Assembly (NCBI GenBank): GCA_021824625.1
Contig: JAKAKE010000068.1
Coordinates: forward strand, 1-38,990
Reading direction: 5' to 3'
Length of the DNA stretch: 38,990 nucleotides
DNA from: Bacteroidota bacterium
GTDB lineage: Bacteria > Bacteroidota > Ignavibacteria > Kapaibacteriales > UBA2268
A program made the position numbers and the translations under genes. Below the pieces are notes generated by a model. It was not told the origin of the DNA. It did no database searches and was given only the letters and a program-made list of their open reading frames with translations. Below are positions 6,292-14,523 of this stretch, piece by piece (within the stretch, counting starts at the first letter, position 1; every line of letters begins with the position of its first letter).

Positions 6292-7118
6292 AAGAATTAA
6301 CAAAAATTATCGAAGAAAAAGACGGTATCCAGACCGTCAATGCAAGAGAATTACATGAGTTTTTAGAATCAAAACAGGATTTTTCAACATGGATTAAAAA
6401 CCGTATTGAGAAGTATGGCTTTATCGAAAATGAAGATTACACGCTCCATAAATTTGTTGAACGTGGAAATTCGGGAGCCCAAACAAAAATCGATTACCAT
6501 ATTTCCATCGACATGGCAAAAGAGTTGTCAATGGTTGAAAACAACGAAAAAGGAAGACAGGCAAGACGATATTTTATTGAATCGGAAAAAAAACTAAAAA
6601 AAGTTATTGCTATTAAAGATGATGCAAAGATCACAACTGCATATCTTGAAGGACTGCTATATCTTATAAAAGCGCATGACAGAAAACAAAGCGAATTCGA
6701 AATAAGGTTAAGGACTCTTGAAAGGGAAGTCGATAACAAACCATTTAATCCCTTGCCAATTATTAAGAATAAAAGTAATGATTCTTCAATTATTCTTTTC
6801 TGGAAATATTTTCTGAAATGTTATTCTGAGGATTTACTTGAAAACCAGGTTATTCCATACGGCAACGAATTGATTTTAAGTATTCCAAATATTTTGAAGA
6901 TAGTAAAATCTTCCGCTAAGCTCGACGGATATAAAATAAATCTTAATATATCCGATGCCGATGTTCATCTTCGCAGCTGTCATAAAGCCGTGCGTATCAA
7001 TAAATCACTTATAAATGATTTGTTTCATCTCGACATTACTTTTGGAAATGCTTTCTATGTCTATTCAGTCCAGAATGAATACGATGAATTCATCCGAAAA
7101 ATCGAGAAAGATTACTGA
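6288..7118 (+). CDS. AntA/AntB-type antirepressor
   Basis: 276 residues, ribosome site GAGAGGAG. The N-terminal AntA domain (about 1-90) has the hallmarks VNARELHEFLESKQDFSTWIK, YGFIENEDY and IDMAKELSMVEN...GRQARRYFIE. A coiled linker (100-145) leads to an unrecognised C-terminal domain (about 160-276). AntA-type proteins block phage repressors or alter developmental choice. The obvious target here is the CI-like repressor at 33735-34427. Its stop codon lies inside the first integrase arm-type repeat at 7116. Confidence 0.8.
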   Translation: MKELTKIIEEKDGIQTVNARELHEFLESKQDFSTWIKNRIEKYGFIENEDYTLHKFVERGNSGAQTKIDYHISIDMAKELSMVENNEKGRQARRYFIESEKKLKKVIAIKDDAKITTAYLEGLLYLIKAHDRKQSEFEIRLRTLEREVDNKPFNPLPIIKNKSNDSSIILFWKYFLKCYSEDLLENQVIPYGNELILSIPNILKIVKSSAKLDGYKINLNISDADVHLRSCHKAVRINKSLINDLFHLDITFGNAFYVYSVQNEYDEFIRKIEKDY

Positions 7119-7308
7119 CAGTAAAAGTGACAGTAAGCCGCCAAGAAATCAATAAAAAAAGCCTTTAAAACACCGTTATATTGCGTTTTAAAGGCTTATT
7201 TTCAGCCCCTAGGGGGATCGAACGCATTTCATTTTCTGACACAAATCATGTCTATATAACAATTTACAAGATTTTTGAATTTTAAAATGACAGTAAGAAT
7301 GACAGTAG
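7116..7308 (+). other. attP region with paired arm-type repeats and a tRNA-like core
   Basis: Four direct copies of TGACAGTA(A/G) sit in two pairs with 12-base spacing: 7116 and 7128 on one side, 7288 and 7300 on the other. Between them, 7204-7223 reads AGCCCCTAGGGGGATCGAAC. Its complement looks like a tRNA 3' half: T-loop TTCGATC, T-stem CCCC, acceptor end AGGGGCT. This is the layout of a tyrosine-integrase attP (arm sites, core, arm sites) just upstream of the integrase gene. The crossover would rebuild a host tRNA 3' end. Host tRNA identity cannot be read from the core alone. Confidence 0.7.
7159..7197. terminator. Bidirectional terminator between antirepressor and attP core
   Basis: Perfect 13-bp stem AAGCCTTTAAAAC (7159-7171) with GTTTTAAAGGCTT (7185-7197). 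T-rich sequence follows on the plus strand and an A-run lies on the left (T-run on the minus strand). It would isolate the antirepressor operon from integrase and, after integration, from host transcripts. Confidence 0.8.
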
Positions 7309-7312
7309 ACTC

Positions 7313-7341
7313 TTGTATTTTTTAGCAGATTATTCTATAAA
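7313..7341 (+). promoter_or_regulatory. Integrase promoter
   Basis: TTGTAT (7313-7318), 17-base spacer, TATAAA (7336-7341). The predicted start near 7348 is only about three bases before the integrase ATG at 7351. The last arm-type repeat (7300-7308) ends five bases before the -35 box, so integrase could repress its own promoter. Confidence 0.65.
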
Positions 7342-7350
7342 ATTCCATTT

Positions 7351-8409
7351 ATGGAAATACGACTATTGTCGCTTTTTAAGCGGTCTGACAGGAGATACTA
7401 TACTGCGGAATATGAATTAAATCAACAAAAACATTCAGTAAGTCTCAAAACAGACAATGAAAAAGAAGCCTGGGAAAGATGGCATAAGATTGCAAGATTC
7501 TATGATGAAGACAATATCTTAGTTGTAAAAAAAATCAATCTCGATCTTGCATTGAATGAATTTATTTTATCACGTGATAAAACAATTCAGGAAAGTACAA
7601 AGGTCTCAGATAAATATCGAATAAATTTTTTCAGAAATTATTTTAAAAAAAATAATATTATTGACACAAGTCAACTTGATGAATCATTTATAGATAATTT
7701 TTTCTCGAATCTTAACAATAAGGATTTATCCAATAAAACAATAAATAATTATGTAACGGTATTGAATATGTTCTTTAAGTTTTGTGAAGAAAAAAAATAT
7801 ATCCGGATTATATTTAATCTAAAAAAGTTCTGGAAGAAAAGAAAAAAAGAAAAGATAAAAATAATCGATATAAAAGAAGCCCGATTTATTATTGAAAAGA
7901 TAAAAGAAATTCAAAATATAAAAATTAAAACATTTCTACTTTTCCCGTTTTTCACCGGATTACGGCATTCGGAAGTCAGAGGATTGAATCGGAAAAACAT
8001 TGATTTTAAAAATAGAATTATCTCGGTTTGCGAAAAAATGACGGTTGGAAATAAAAAGCCAATATCATTATTGAAGTCAAAAGCAGCGTATCGCAAGGTT
8101 CCTATAATGAAGGAATTCGAAGTGTATCTTAAAGAATACCTGGACTTTAATAAAAACGAATATCCTTTTATCTCAATGTCAAACGATGCTACAATGTGGC
8201 ATATCAGCAAACTGAATAAAGATCATAAAACTGCTTATAACTTTCATCAAGGAAGGCACTTTTTTGCATCGCTTTTAATCGATAATAAATTCAGTATGAA
8301 AGAAATACAAACCATTCTCGGACACGAAAATATTTCAACTACCCTTGATACTTACGGGCATCTTATCCGGGAATGGGATATTAAAAAGTTCGATGATATT
8401 GATTTTTAA
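7351..8409 (+). CDS. int: Tyrosine recombinase integrase
   Basis: 352 residues. An N-terminal arm-binding region (1-60) is followed by a core-binding SAM-like domain (about 65-155) and a catalytic domain (170-345). Catalytic residues visible: R205 (TGLRHSEVRG), H299-R302 (FHQGRHF), H325 (LGHENISTT) and nucleophile Y335 (LDTYGHL). No ribosome site precedes the ATG, and the promoter places transcription start at the codon, so the message is effectively leaderless. It integrates and probably excises the phage at attP 7116-7308. It converges with the tail genes. Confidence 0.93.
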   Translation: MEIRLLSLFKRSDRRYYTAEYELNQQKHSVSLKTDNEKEAWERWHKIARFYDEDNILVVKKINLDLALNEFILSRDKTIQESTKVSDKYRINFFRNYFKKNNIIDTSQLDESFIDNFFSNLNNKDLSNKTINNYVTVLNMFFKFCEEKKYIRIIFNLKKFWKKRKKEKIKIIDIKEARFIIEKIKEIQNIKIKTFLLFPFFTGLRHSEVRGLNRKNIDFKNRIISVCEKMTVGNKKPISLLKSKAAYRKVPIMKEFEVYLKEYLDFNKNEYPFISMSNDATMWHISKLNKDHKTAYNFHQGRHFFASLLIDNKFSMKEIQTILGHENISTTLDTYGHLIREWDIKKFDDIDF

Positions 8410-8422
8410 AAACAAAATATAT

Positions 8423-8680
8423 TCATACTTGTATGATTGAATAAACATTGGGTGCTGATCCACTCGTATGAGGACGAATTATTTCACCTTTATTTAAATG
8501 CAGAAAAAAACCCGCCGAAGCAATGACAAATTGGCCCGCTCCGGGATTTATGTAAAAATAAGCCAATCTACTGTTTAGCCCTATTGAGATAACAGATGTT
8601 GTCAACTCACTTGAATTTTTTGAAAAGCCCCAAGCACTACCATACCTTTCCTTTTTCCCTTATAGTCAAGAAGGTCTGGA
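8423..8680 (-). pseudogene. Detached C-terminal tail-fibre tip cassette
   Basis: An open frame on the minus strand follows an in-frame TAA near 8673. It encodes about 80 residues resembling the C-terminus of the fibre gene just upstream (8710-10065). Shared features are an ERxG...(W)G start, a hydrophobic strand before L-K-GxIxRPHTSG, and a short end strand. It has no ATG and no ribosome site. A TTG at 8605 is the only start candidate, and it cuts the domain. The +1 frame upstream reads coherently to about 8690, suggesting a frameshift in the AAGGGAAAAAGG run. Probably a displaced or stored alternative receptor-binding tip. Confidence 0.6.
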
Positions 8681-8709
8681 AATAAAGAAAATAACTTATC
8701 TGACGTAAT

Positions 8710-10065
8710 TTATCCTAAATATGATATTTCAAATATCGCATAATTGGCATAACAAGAATTGCCAGAAGTGTGCGGTCGTAAAATATCACCTTTTTTGAAG
8801 TAAAGACATATTGATACTGTTTCGGGGAATAGAGTTGGCTCGGCACTCAAATTCCATCCAATAAATCCACGTCTTTCAGAAGCGGATAATGATGACGCAT
8901 TAGTTGTCAATGATGAACTATTAACTGAAATACACATTCCTCCCGCAACACCATATCCAGTATTAACGGCGAACGTTATTGCATATCTCCCGCTTCTATT
9001 TATTATGATTTCAAGTCCTTTTGTATTTGATGAATATCCCGTTGAATGATTTTCAGAAAACATATTTCCGATATTCTCTACAGAGTTTGTAAAACGCATT
9101 ATCTTATTGTCTGTTGAACCATAACCAGCATACGTGTTCAATACGATCTGACTTGTTATTCTCTCACCTACAACTTCCCAAAAACCACTTGTTGCGGATT
9201 CTTGCAATACAATATAATCATCTATTTTTGGCAGCCATATTGCGGCCAATCCGTCAGATGTTATTTTACTCTCTCCGCCATCAGCATCAATTATTACTTT
9301 GTTTGTCCCGCCTTTTACGTTTGCTATTTCAATACGCCGCCCTAAATTGTCTGCTCTTGTAGGCAATGTTATTGTTATATCTCCAGAAGTGGTATCAACT
9401 TCTATTCTATCATATCCATCACCGTCAAGAATAACATAGGAAGCATTTTTCATTATAGTTGATTGAGTTATCGTAGGAGTAGCCCAAAGAGATTTCCCGT
9501 TTCCCAGCGATGATATCCTTTGGCCGGAAGTTCCCATATCAGCCGGTAAAACAACCTTATACAACGAAAGTGATCCAACAACCCCACTTGCCGATGCAAA
9601 CGACCCGAGACACCTTCCATAAGTTGCGTGATAATACCCGCCTTTAACTTCCGACCAGGTAGGCGCTGTTTTTGAAACTGTATATAATCCTTTACCGATA
9701 TTTGCATAAGAGTCATTTTTCCCGGCGGCACAGTAAATATACCATGTTCCGTCGGATTGAGTTGCTCCGATCGACGCCCAGGTAAATGTCTGGTCCGCGG
9801 ATTCCCAGACTGTATCAATATTCGGTATTGTATAAGCGGATCCTTCCGGCAGTTCTGCCCGAAGGGTAGGATAATCGGCATCTATTATCTTTGTGGTTTG
9901 AGTAGATTCGACAAAAAATCGTGTTCCGGTTTTGATTGTCGGCGGGTTATTACCGTTAAGTTCAACGAGAAAAAGTTCACCTTTTGCAAGGATATTCTTT
10001 TCATAAGCATCTATAATATGCTGAAGGTTGGAATCGTGGATTAAATCGTCTTTAAATGATAACAT
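8710..10065 (-). CDS. Tail fibre / receptor-binding protein
   Basis: 451 residues, ribosome site AAGGAGAAAT. The N-terminal part (1-90) probably attaches to the baseplate. The middle has a region rich in T/S strands. Residues about 205-300 resemble a phage trimerisation segment (VILDGDGYDRIEV...TITLPTRADNLGRRIEI). The last 130 residues look like a C1q/TNF-like jelly-roll tip (SGRYAITFAVNTGYG, LYFKKGDILRPHTSG). It would form the host-recognition fibre. It is followed by a degenerate second copy of the tip (8423-8680) and preceded by plus-strand lipoprotein genes. Confidence 0.75.
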   Translation of the reverse strand: MLSFKDDLIHDSNLQHIIDAYEKNILAKGELFLVELNGNNPPTIKTGTRFFVESTQTTKIIDADYPTLRAELPEGSAYTIPNIDTVWESADQTFTWASIGATQSDGTWYIYCAAGKNDSYANIGKGLYTVSKTAPTWSEVKGGYYHATYGRCLGSFASASGVVGSLSLYKVVLPADMGTSGQRISSLGNGKSLWATPTITQSTIMKNASYVILDGDGYDRIEVDTTSGDITITLPTRADNLGRRIEIANVKGGTNKVIIDADGGESKITSDGLAAIWLPKIDDYIVLQESATSGFWEVVGERITSQIVLNTYAGYGSTDNKIMRFTNSVENIGNMFSENHSTGYSSNTKGLEIIINRSGRYAITFAVNTGYGVAGGMCISVNSSSLTTNASSLSASERRGFIGWNLSAEPTLFPETVSICLYFKKGDILRPHTSGNSCYANYAIFEISYLG

Positions 10066-10085
10066 ATATTTCTCCTTTTTTTTAC

Positions 10086-10114
10086 TTGATTTATTATCAA
10101 TTTGAGCCTATAAT
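10086..10114 (+). promoter_or_regulatory. Promoter of the first moron lipoprotein
   Basis: TTGATT (10086-10091), 17-base spacer, TATAAT (10109-10114). Only six bases separate the -10 box from the ATG at 10121. Seven bases downstream of the box is the A of ATG, so the transcript should start on the start codon. Confidence 0.8.
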
Positions 10115-10120
10115 TTATAT

Positions 10121-10417
10121 ATGAAACAATTTTTAGTCGTATTTGCATTCTTCTTTCTTTTTTCATGTGCCACTAATAGTGATTATCGAAGTAAGGTAAA
10201 ATTCGCCGTTATACCTGATAATACTGTTGTTTCAATGACAATTAATTCGACAAATTATGATTTGCCTACTAAAATAATCATCGAAAATAAAACTCATTTG
10301 ATTACTTTTCAACGGCTACTTACAACAAAAACAATTCAATATTTTCCAACTTTTAATGATGTTTATATAAAATTGGATGATTGTACCGTTGATATTTCTT
10401 CGAAAGAATCACTTTAA
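10121..10417 (+). CDS. Small lipoprotein, probable moron (superinfection or surface function)
   Basis: 98 residues. Signal peptide MKQFLVVFAFFFLFSC ends in a lipobox (LFSC, Cys16), so the product is predicted to be a membrane-anchored lipoprotein. The mature part is strand-rich (KFAVIPDNTVVSMTINSTNYDLPTK) like a small PEGA-type beta domain; that is only a resemblance. It is transcribed against the surrounding tail operon from its own promoter, with no ribosome site (leaderless). These are the marks of a lysogenic-conversion moron; blocking superinfection is a common role for such lipoproteins. Confidence 0.7.
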   Translation: MKQFLVVFAFFFLFSCATNSDYRSKVKFAVIPDNTVVSMTINSTNYDLPTKIIIENKTHLITFQRLLTTKTIQYFPTFNDVYIKLDDCTVDISSKESL

Positions 10418-10438
10418 TTTTACCATTTAACGAATTAA

Positions 10439-10479
10439 AAATTTAATACGAATGAATTAAATTTTAAAATTTTATTTTT
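10439..10479 (+). repeat. Dispersed hairpin repeat, copy 1
   Basis: AAATTTAAT (10439-10447) and ATTAAATTT (10456-10464) flank loop ACGAATGA and are followed by a T-rich tail. A near copy lies at 30321-30360 with a compensatory T-A to C-G change in the stem. The position, about 20 bases after the lipoprotein stop, suggests a terminator. Confidence 0.7.
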
Positions 10480-10489
10480 TAATTTTTTT

Positions 10490-10518
10490 TTGTTATTTTT
10501 ATGAAAATATGATATAAT
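10490..10518 (+). promoter_or_regulatory. Promoter of the second moron lipoprotein
   Basis: TTGTTA (10490-10495), 17-base spacer, TATAAT (10513-10518). The predicted start near 10525 is just before the GAGGG ribosome site of the gene at 10536. Confidence 0.75.
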
Positions 10519-10535
10519 TATATTTGAGGGAATTT

Positions 10536-10862
10536 ATGAAAAAGATTTTATTTGGATTGATAATTATAGGATTATGGATCGGATTGACAGGGTGTGAGAT
10601 AAAGCAAGATTATGAAGAAAATGATACAACAATTCATGAAAGATTGATTACGCTCACAGTAAACAGTCCTATTTTAGAATCCTTTTGTATTCCGAAATCT
10701 TTTTCAGAGTTTACGGAATATAATACAAATGAAACTTATGTTATTAACTATAAATATTTGCCAAATCATCCAGATTATGAATACATAACTATTATATATC
10801 ATGGATCAAAATATGAATTTAATATTTATAATCAAACAATAGTCAATATTACATTTAATTAA
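10536..10862 (+). CDS. Second small lipoprotein, probable moron
   Basis: 108 residues from the ATG at 10536 (GAGGG upstream; a TTG 12 bases earlier is less likely). Signal peptide MKKILFGLIIIGLWIGLTGC gives a lipobox LTGC with Cys20. The mature part is short and strand-rich, with several Tyr/Asn near the end. No family recognised. It has its own promoter and runs opposite to the tail genes, overlapping the end of the minus-strand gene at 10859 by four bases. With its neighbour it forms a two-gene island inserted in the tail module. Confidence 0.7.
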   Translation: MKKILFGLIIIGLWIGLTGCEIKQDYEENDTTIHERLITLTVNSPILESFCIPKSFSEFTEYNTNETYVINYKYLPNHPDYEYITIIYHGSKYEFNIYNQTIVNITFN

Positions 10863-12037
10863 TTTAAGTATTTTTCCCATCCTAATAATTTAAATGTTAT
10901 TTGTGCATCCGCACCTGAATTGTTACATCTATATTTAATCTGTTTGTTAGAATCAACAAATAGATTATCATTGATATGTGAAAAATCATTGACTTCCGGT
11001 GTACTTGATAACATAAATGTTCCTCCAGTCGTAGGAGTTGTTAAAGTTTCGTTTGTTTGTCCCCAATTTATACAAGCATTTCCATAAGTTAAGCTTCCTC
11101 CGTGAATTCCAATATTAAATAATATTTTAGTGTTAATAGGAGTAGTGGCTGTAATATTAATATCTATATCCCGTGTGGGAACGTTGCTATAATTAAGCAC
11201 TGTAATAAGCGTTTTAAATCTAAATAGCAAAATATCATTTATTATTTTCCATGTCCCTTGATATATATAACCGCTTCCGTCTGTTTGGCATACACAAATT
11301 AATTGTGATAAATTCCATCCATTTGGTAAAGTTGGAGCCGAAGTATTTGTACTCGCTATAATATCGCCTTGCAACGGATCTCCGTCTTTTCCAATCGCAT
11401 ATATATAATAATCTGTATTTATTGCGACTGTTCCCGCGTCAAGAATACCGCCATTATTTCCAGCACTCCACGTTGAAAGAAAACTTTTTGTCATCGCCAA
11501 TAATGTTATAATTTGTTGAGCAGATGGGCAGCAAATAATTGCTGATGAAAAATCAAGTTTTGAATTGGGTGTTCCGACATTATTTATAACAGTTAAATTA
11601 TTCACTTTATTCTTATATGAAAGATAATCAGCATTGGAAGGCGTTAAAACTCCACCTATTCCATACATATCAAAATCAAACAAATGCCCTGCTTGTGCAA
11701 TGTTTACCTCAATAATATTTCGTCTTCCGCTTAATTGGTTTGAAACAAGTTTGTACTGGCCTGCTGCCGGAGCCGATTCTGTTCTTGTCAATTCAATGCC
11801 GCTTGTGGCATCCCAGACCGTTATCGGTCTCAATGTGGCAAGTGCTGAAACATCAATTATGTAATTTGTAATCACATAGTATTTTGTCGGCGTTCCGCTT
11901 AAAATATGCGGAAAGTTCGGAGATGATGGGGCCGTTATTTGATTCTCAGTTCCACCATATTTTGCAGTTCTAAGGTGAAGATAATATTGTTTATCGCCAT
12001 CCATAGGATCCACGTTATAATCATAAAAGTTTTTCAT
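10859..12037 (-). CDS. Phage tail/baseplate-associated protein
   Basis: 392 residues, GAGGT ribosome site eight bases before the ATG. The N-terminus (MKNFYDYNVDPMDGDKQYYLHL) is followed by strand-rich sequence with DVSALATLRPITVWDATSG and a C-terminal Ser/Thr-rich region. The position between Tal and the fibre gene suggests an upper fibre, collar or adhesion component. Specific family not recognised. Confidence 0.55.
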   Translation of the reverse strand: MKNFYDYNVDPMDGDKQYYLHLRTAKYGGTENQITAPSSPNFPHILSGTPTKYYVITNYIIDVSALATLRPITVWDATSGIELTRTESAPAAGQYKLVSNQLSGRRNIIEVNIAQAGHLFDFDMYGIGGVLTPSNADYLSYKNKVNNLTVINNVGTPNSKLDFSSAIICCPSAQQIITLLAMTKSFLSTWSAGNNGGILDAGTVAINTDYYIYAIGKDGDPLQGDIIASTNTSAPTLPNGWNLSQLICVCQTDGSGYIYQGTWKIINDILLFRFKTLITVLNYSNVPTRDIDINITATTPINTKILFNIGIHGGSLTYGNACINWGQTNETLTTPTTGGTFMLSSTPEVNDFSHINDNLFVDSNKQIKYRCNNSGADAQITFKLLGWEKYLN

Positions 12038-12047
12038 GTTATTTACC

Positions 12048-13739
12048 TCAATTTATAGTGATAATATTTCCGAGAGTGTTAAGTTTTTTATTATAACTTA
12101 TCAACCGGTCATTTGTTTTTTTATCATAATCATTTAATTTCAAACTTACATTTTCAATCAGTCCGGGAGTAACTTTAAAATCAGCCTGGACAATATTTCC
12201 CTCATGTTTTTTCTGGTGATTTACAAAAAATGAAATATTATCGACTTTAAAAGTCACAGTCGGATCGGAACACCGGAAGCCTATTGCCCGGATTTCAGAT
12301 ATTGGCAATGTAAGCGAATATTCCCGCCATTGCGCCGGCTGTTCTACATAAAAAATCGATGAATATGCACCGAATAATTGTTCCTTTTGAGTCTCATAAA
12401 ACCTGTCTAAAAACCTGTTATTTGATCCGGCATAATGAGTTGAATTTGTTACTGAAAATTCAAGATTGCATATTTTATTCGTCTTTATGGATATTTGAAG
12501 TGTGACCGCATCATCAAAGCGTATCACCCTGTCGAATTCATAAGCGATATAATCGGAGGTATAAACGACGCTCCCGGCTCCATGAGAAAAGTCAGAAATA
12601 TCAAGAGTCGCATTTTTCCAATATCCGTATATTGACAGGTCTTGAATATCATCATCACAGTCATTTGTAAGACTGTCGCATTTGATAATATTTCTTATTT
12701 GTTTATTATAATTTGAAAAACAGGAAATTCTTTTCCCGATCAAGTTATCGATGTCAATATCATCAAGTATGATGTTGTCGATTGTAATTGTCTGAAAATC
12801 CCGGCAATAAGACTGTAATGTTAACCAGGCAATTTCAAGCGCTTCTCCTTCAGTATATACACCTTCCGCAGTGAATTTCTTAACGATCTTTCCGACGACA
12901 CTTGAAACAACCCGATTATCTTTGAATTTTAAAGCAGTATTCGGATAACTTGCATTATAAAGCGCATCAGTTGATAAAAATCCAACACCGGTTGAACACG
13001 TTACAAGATTATCGCTTCCATCCTTATATTGAACAATAAAACAAGTCGCTTCCATCTTTGAATAATCTATTTCAGATTCACATTTCGAATATTTATCTGA
13101 ATAAAATTCATAATCAACGGTACTATTAGGTTGGTATATTTCAAGAACATTATTTGCATTAATCCGGTATTCCCGATCGTCCATTGATTCAACAAGTTTT
13201 TCAATAATGGCCTTTGGAGTGTCAAAATCTCCATCTTGACCAAGGGTAAATTGTGTAGTATTATCACCTGAATCAATCAAATATTCATTATACGATATTC
13301 CTGTATCAGCCTGAATATCATTCACCACTCTCTGAAATATTTCTTTATATGTCAACTGATAAAAATATGCTGATATTTGCAACTCATCCAGTCTTTTTAA
13401 AACCGGATAGAGATTCAGTTTCCCGTCATTATCGATTTCCTTAAGTACCAATCCCCTATAGATCTGAATTCCGTATCGATATATCAAAACAGATGAATAA
13501 GTATTCAGGTTAAAATCCAGATATCCGAATGATATTGACCCGGATCCGCAACCGTTTTTATTTAATCCATATGAATAATCTCTTATTGGACAATCAATCA
13601 AATTATCAAGATCATATGATTTTATAATCGCACCTGATTTATTTATTATTTCGATCTTATAGAAAGGAGACACAAGTTGATTTTGGGAAAGATTTGTGAT
13701 GAAAAAACTTGATAGTATTTGCCGGCCTAAATTATACAT
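12048..13739 (-). CDS. Tail-associated baseplate protein (Tal-like)
   Basis: 563 residues from the ATG at 13739. A longer frame begins at 13805, but the 13739 start overlaps the Dit stop by eight bases (ATGTATAA) and has GAGG upstream. N-terminal half: strands forming a gp27-like hub (YRYGIQIYRGLVLKEIDNDGKLNLYPV...). Middle: VVNDIQADTGISYNEYLIDSG and KAIIEKLVESMDDREYRIN. C-terminal part resembles a carbohydrate-binding jelly roll. The place after Dit is the canonical place of Tal, the hub below the tail tube. Confidence 0.65.
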   Translation of the reverse strand: MYNLGRQILSSFFITNLSQNQLVSPFYKIEIINKSGAIIKSYDLDNLIDCPIRDYSYGLNKNGCGSGSISFGYLDFNLNTYSSVLIYRYGIQIYRGLVLKEIDNDGKLNLYPVLKRLDELQISAYFYQLTYKEIFQRVVNDIQADTGISYNEYLIDSGDNTTQFTLGQDGDFDTPKAIIEKLVESMDDREYRINANNVLEIYQPNSTVDYEFYSDKYSKCESEIDYSKMEATCFIVQYKDGSDNLVTCSTGVGFLSTDALYNASYPNTALKFKDNRVVSSVVGKIVKKFTAEGVYTEGEALEIAWLTLQSYCRDFQTITIDNIILDDIDIDNLIGKRISCFSNYNKQIRNIIKCDSLTNDCDDDIQDLSIYGYWKNATLDISDFSHGAGSVVYTSDYIAYEFDRVIRFDDAVTLQISIKTNKICNLEFSVTNSTHYAGSNNRFLDRFYETQKEQLFGAYSSIFYVEQPAQWREYSLTLPISEIRAIGFRCSDPTVTFKVDNISFFVNHQKKHEGNIVQADFKVTPGLIENVSLKLNDYDKKTNDRLISYNKKLNTLGNIITIN

Positions 13740-14523
13740 AAAGAGCCTCAAATTCAATTGTAAAGTCCGCGCTTCCATTTCCTGAGTGCTGAATATACAG
13801 ATCATTTGTTCCGGGATTAAGTATTATCGGCTTTCCTGCTACTTTGTAGTTTGAAACATTGACAGCGACATTATCAATTAATAATGAGTTATCCTCAGTA
13901 TCATAATCGACAACGATATTTGCTTGAAAATAAGTTTTCTGAAATTTAAAACCATTTGAATTGAAATTATTTTCAACTTTGAAATATGATTCTTCCGCGT
14001 TAGGATCAAAAGAAATTCTAAACGGACAGGGAATATTCCCCGGATTTGTTACAACAAGTTTTGTATTTGTTGAATCGGCAATAGTCAAATTGTATGTCGT
14101 TGTCGTACTTGATTTCAATACGCCGCTTGGGCTGAGTAATGAAAAACTTTTTTTTATAAGTCCTCGCTGATAATCAATGGTTTCATCACCCATTGTTGTA
14201 CAATAAACCCTGCAATATCTTTCCAGTCCTTCGCCTGTTTTTTCATAAAGATATATTTCATCATTCAGAAGTTTTGAAATCAATATATCTCTGTTTACGT
14301 TCATGTAAGTATCATGACCGTTAAGAGCTTTTAGATTGACTTCGATTTCAAATGTTTTTTCTGAACAAAGGCCTATACCTTTAATATATTTTCCGTTTTT
14401 TGTCAGAAGTGCAGTTAATGAAAAATCTTTTTTGGTTCCACCGCGTTTTAATGATTGAGCATTCCCGATATCATATAAAACAGTTCTGTTTTTATCTTCA
14501 ATCCACCAGTAAGGAGCTGCCAT
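13732..14523 (-). CDS. Distal tail protein (Dit-like)
   Basis: 263 residues. Dit would form the hexamer linking the tail tube to the baseplate hub. The N-terminal half (1-135) has the strand-rich belt domain with KNRTVLYDIGNAQSLKRGGTK. The C-terminal half (140-263) looks like the galectin-type domain seen in Dit (ITNPGN-type segment VTNPGNIPCPFRISF, then YLFF-like strands). The ATG shares a base with the TGA of the tape measure gene (TGATG). Position between tape measure and Tal supports the call more than sequence motifs do. Confidence 0.65.
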   Translation of the reverse strand: MAAPYWWIEDKNRTVLYDIGNAQSLKRGGTKKDFSLTALLTKNGKYIKGIGLCSEKTFEIEVNLKALNGHDTYMNVNRDILISKLLNDEIYLYEKTGEGLERYCRVYCTTMGDETIDYQRGLIKKSFSLLSPSGVLKSSTTTTYNLTIADSTNTKLVVTNPGNIPCPFRISFDPNAEESYFKVENNFNSNGFKFQKTYFQANIVVDYDTEDNSLLIDNVAVNVSNYKVAGKPIILNPGTNDLYIQHSGNGSADFTIEFEALYV

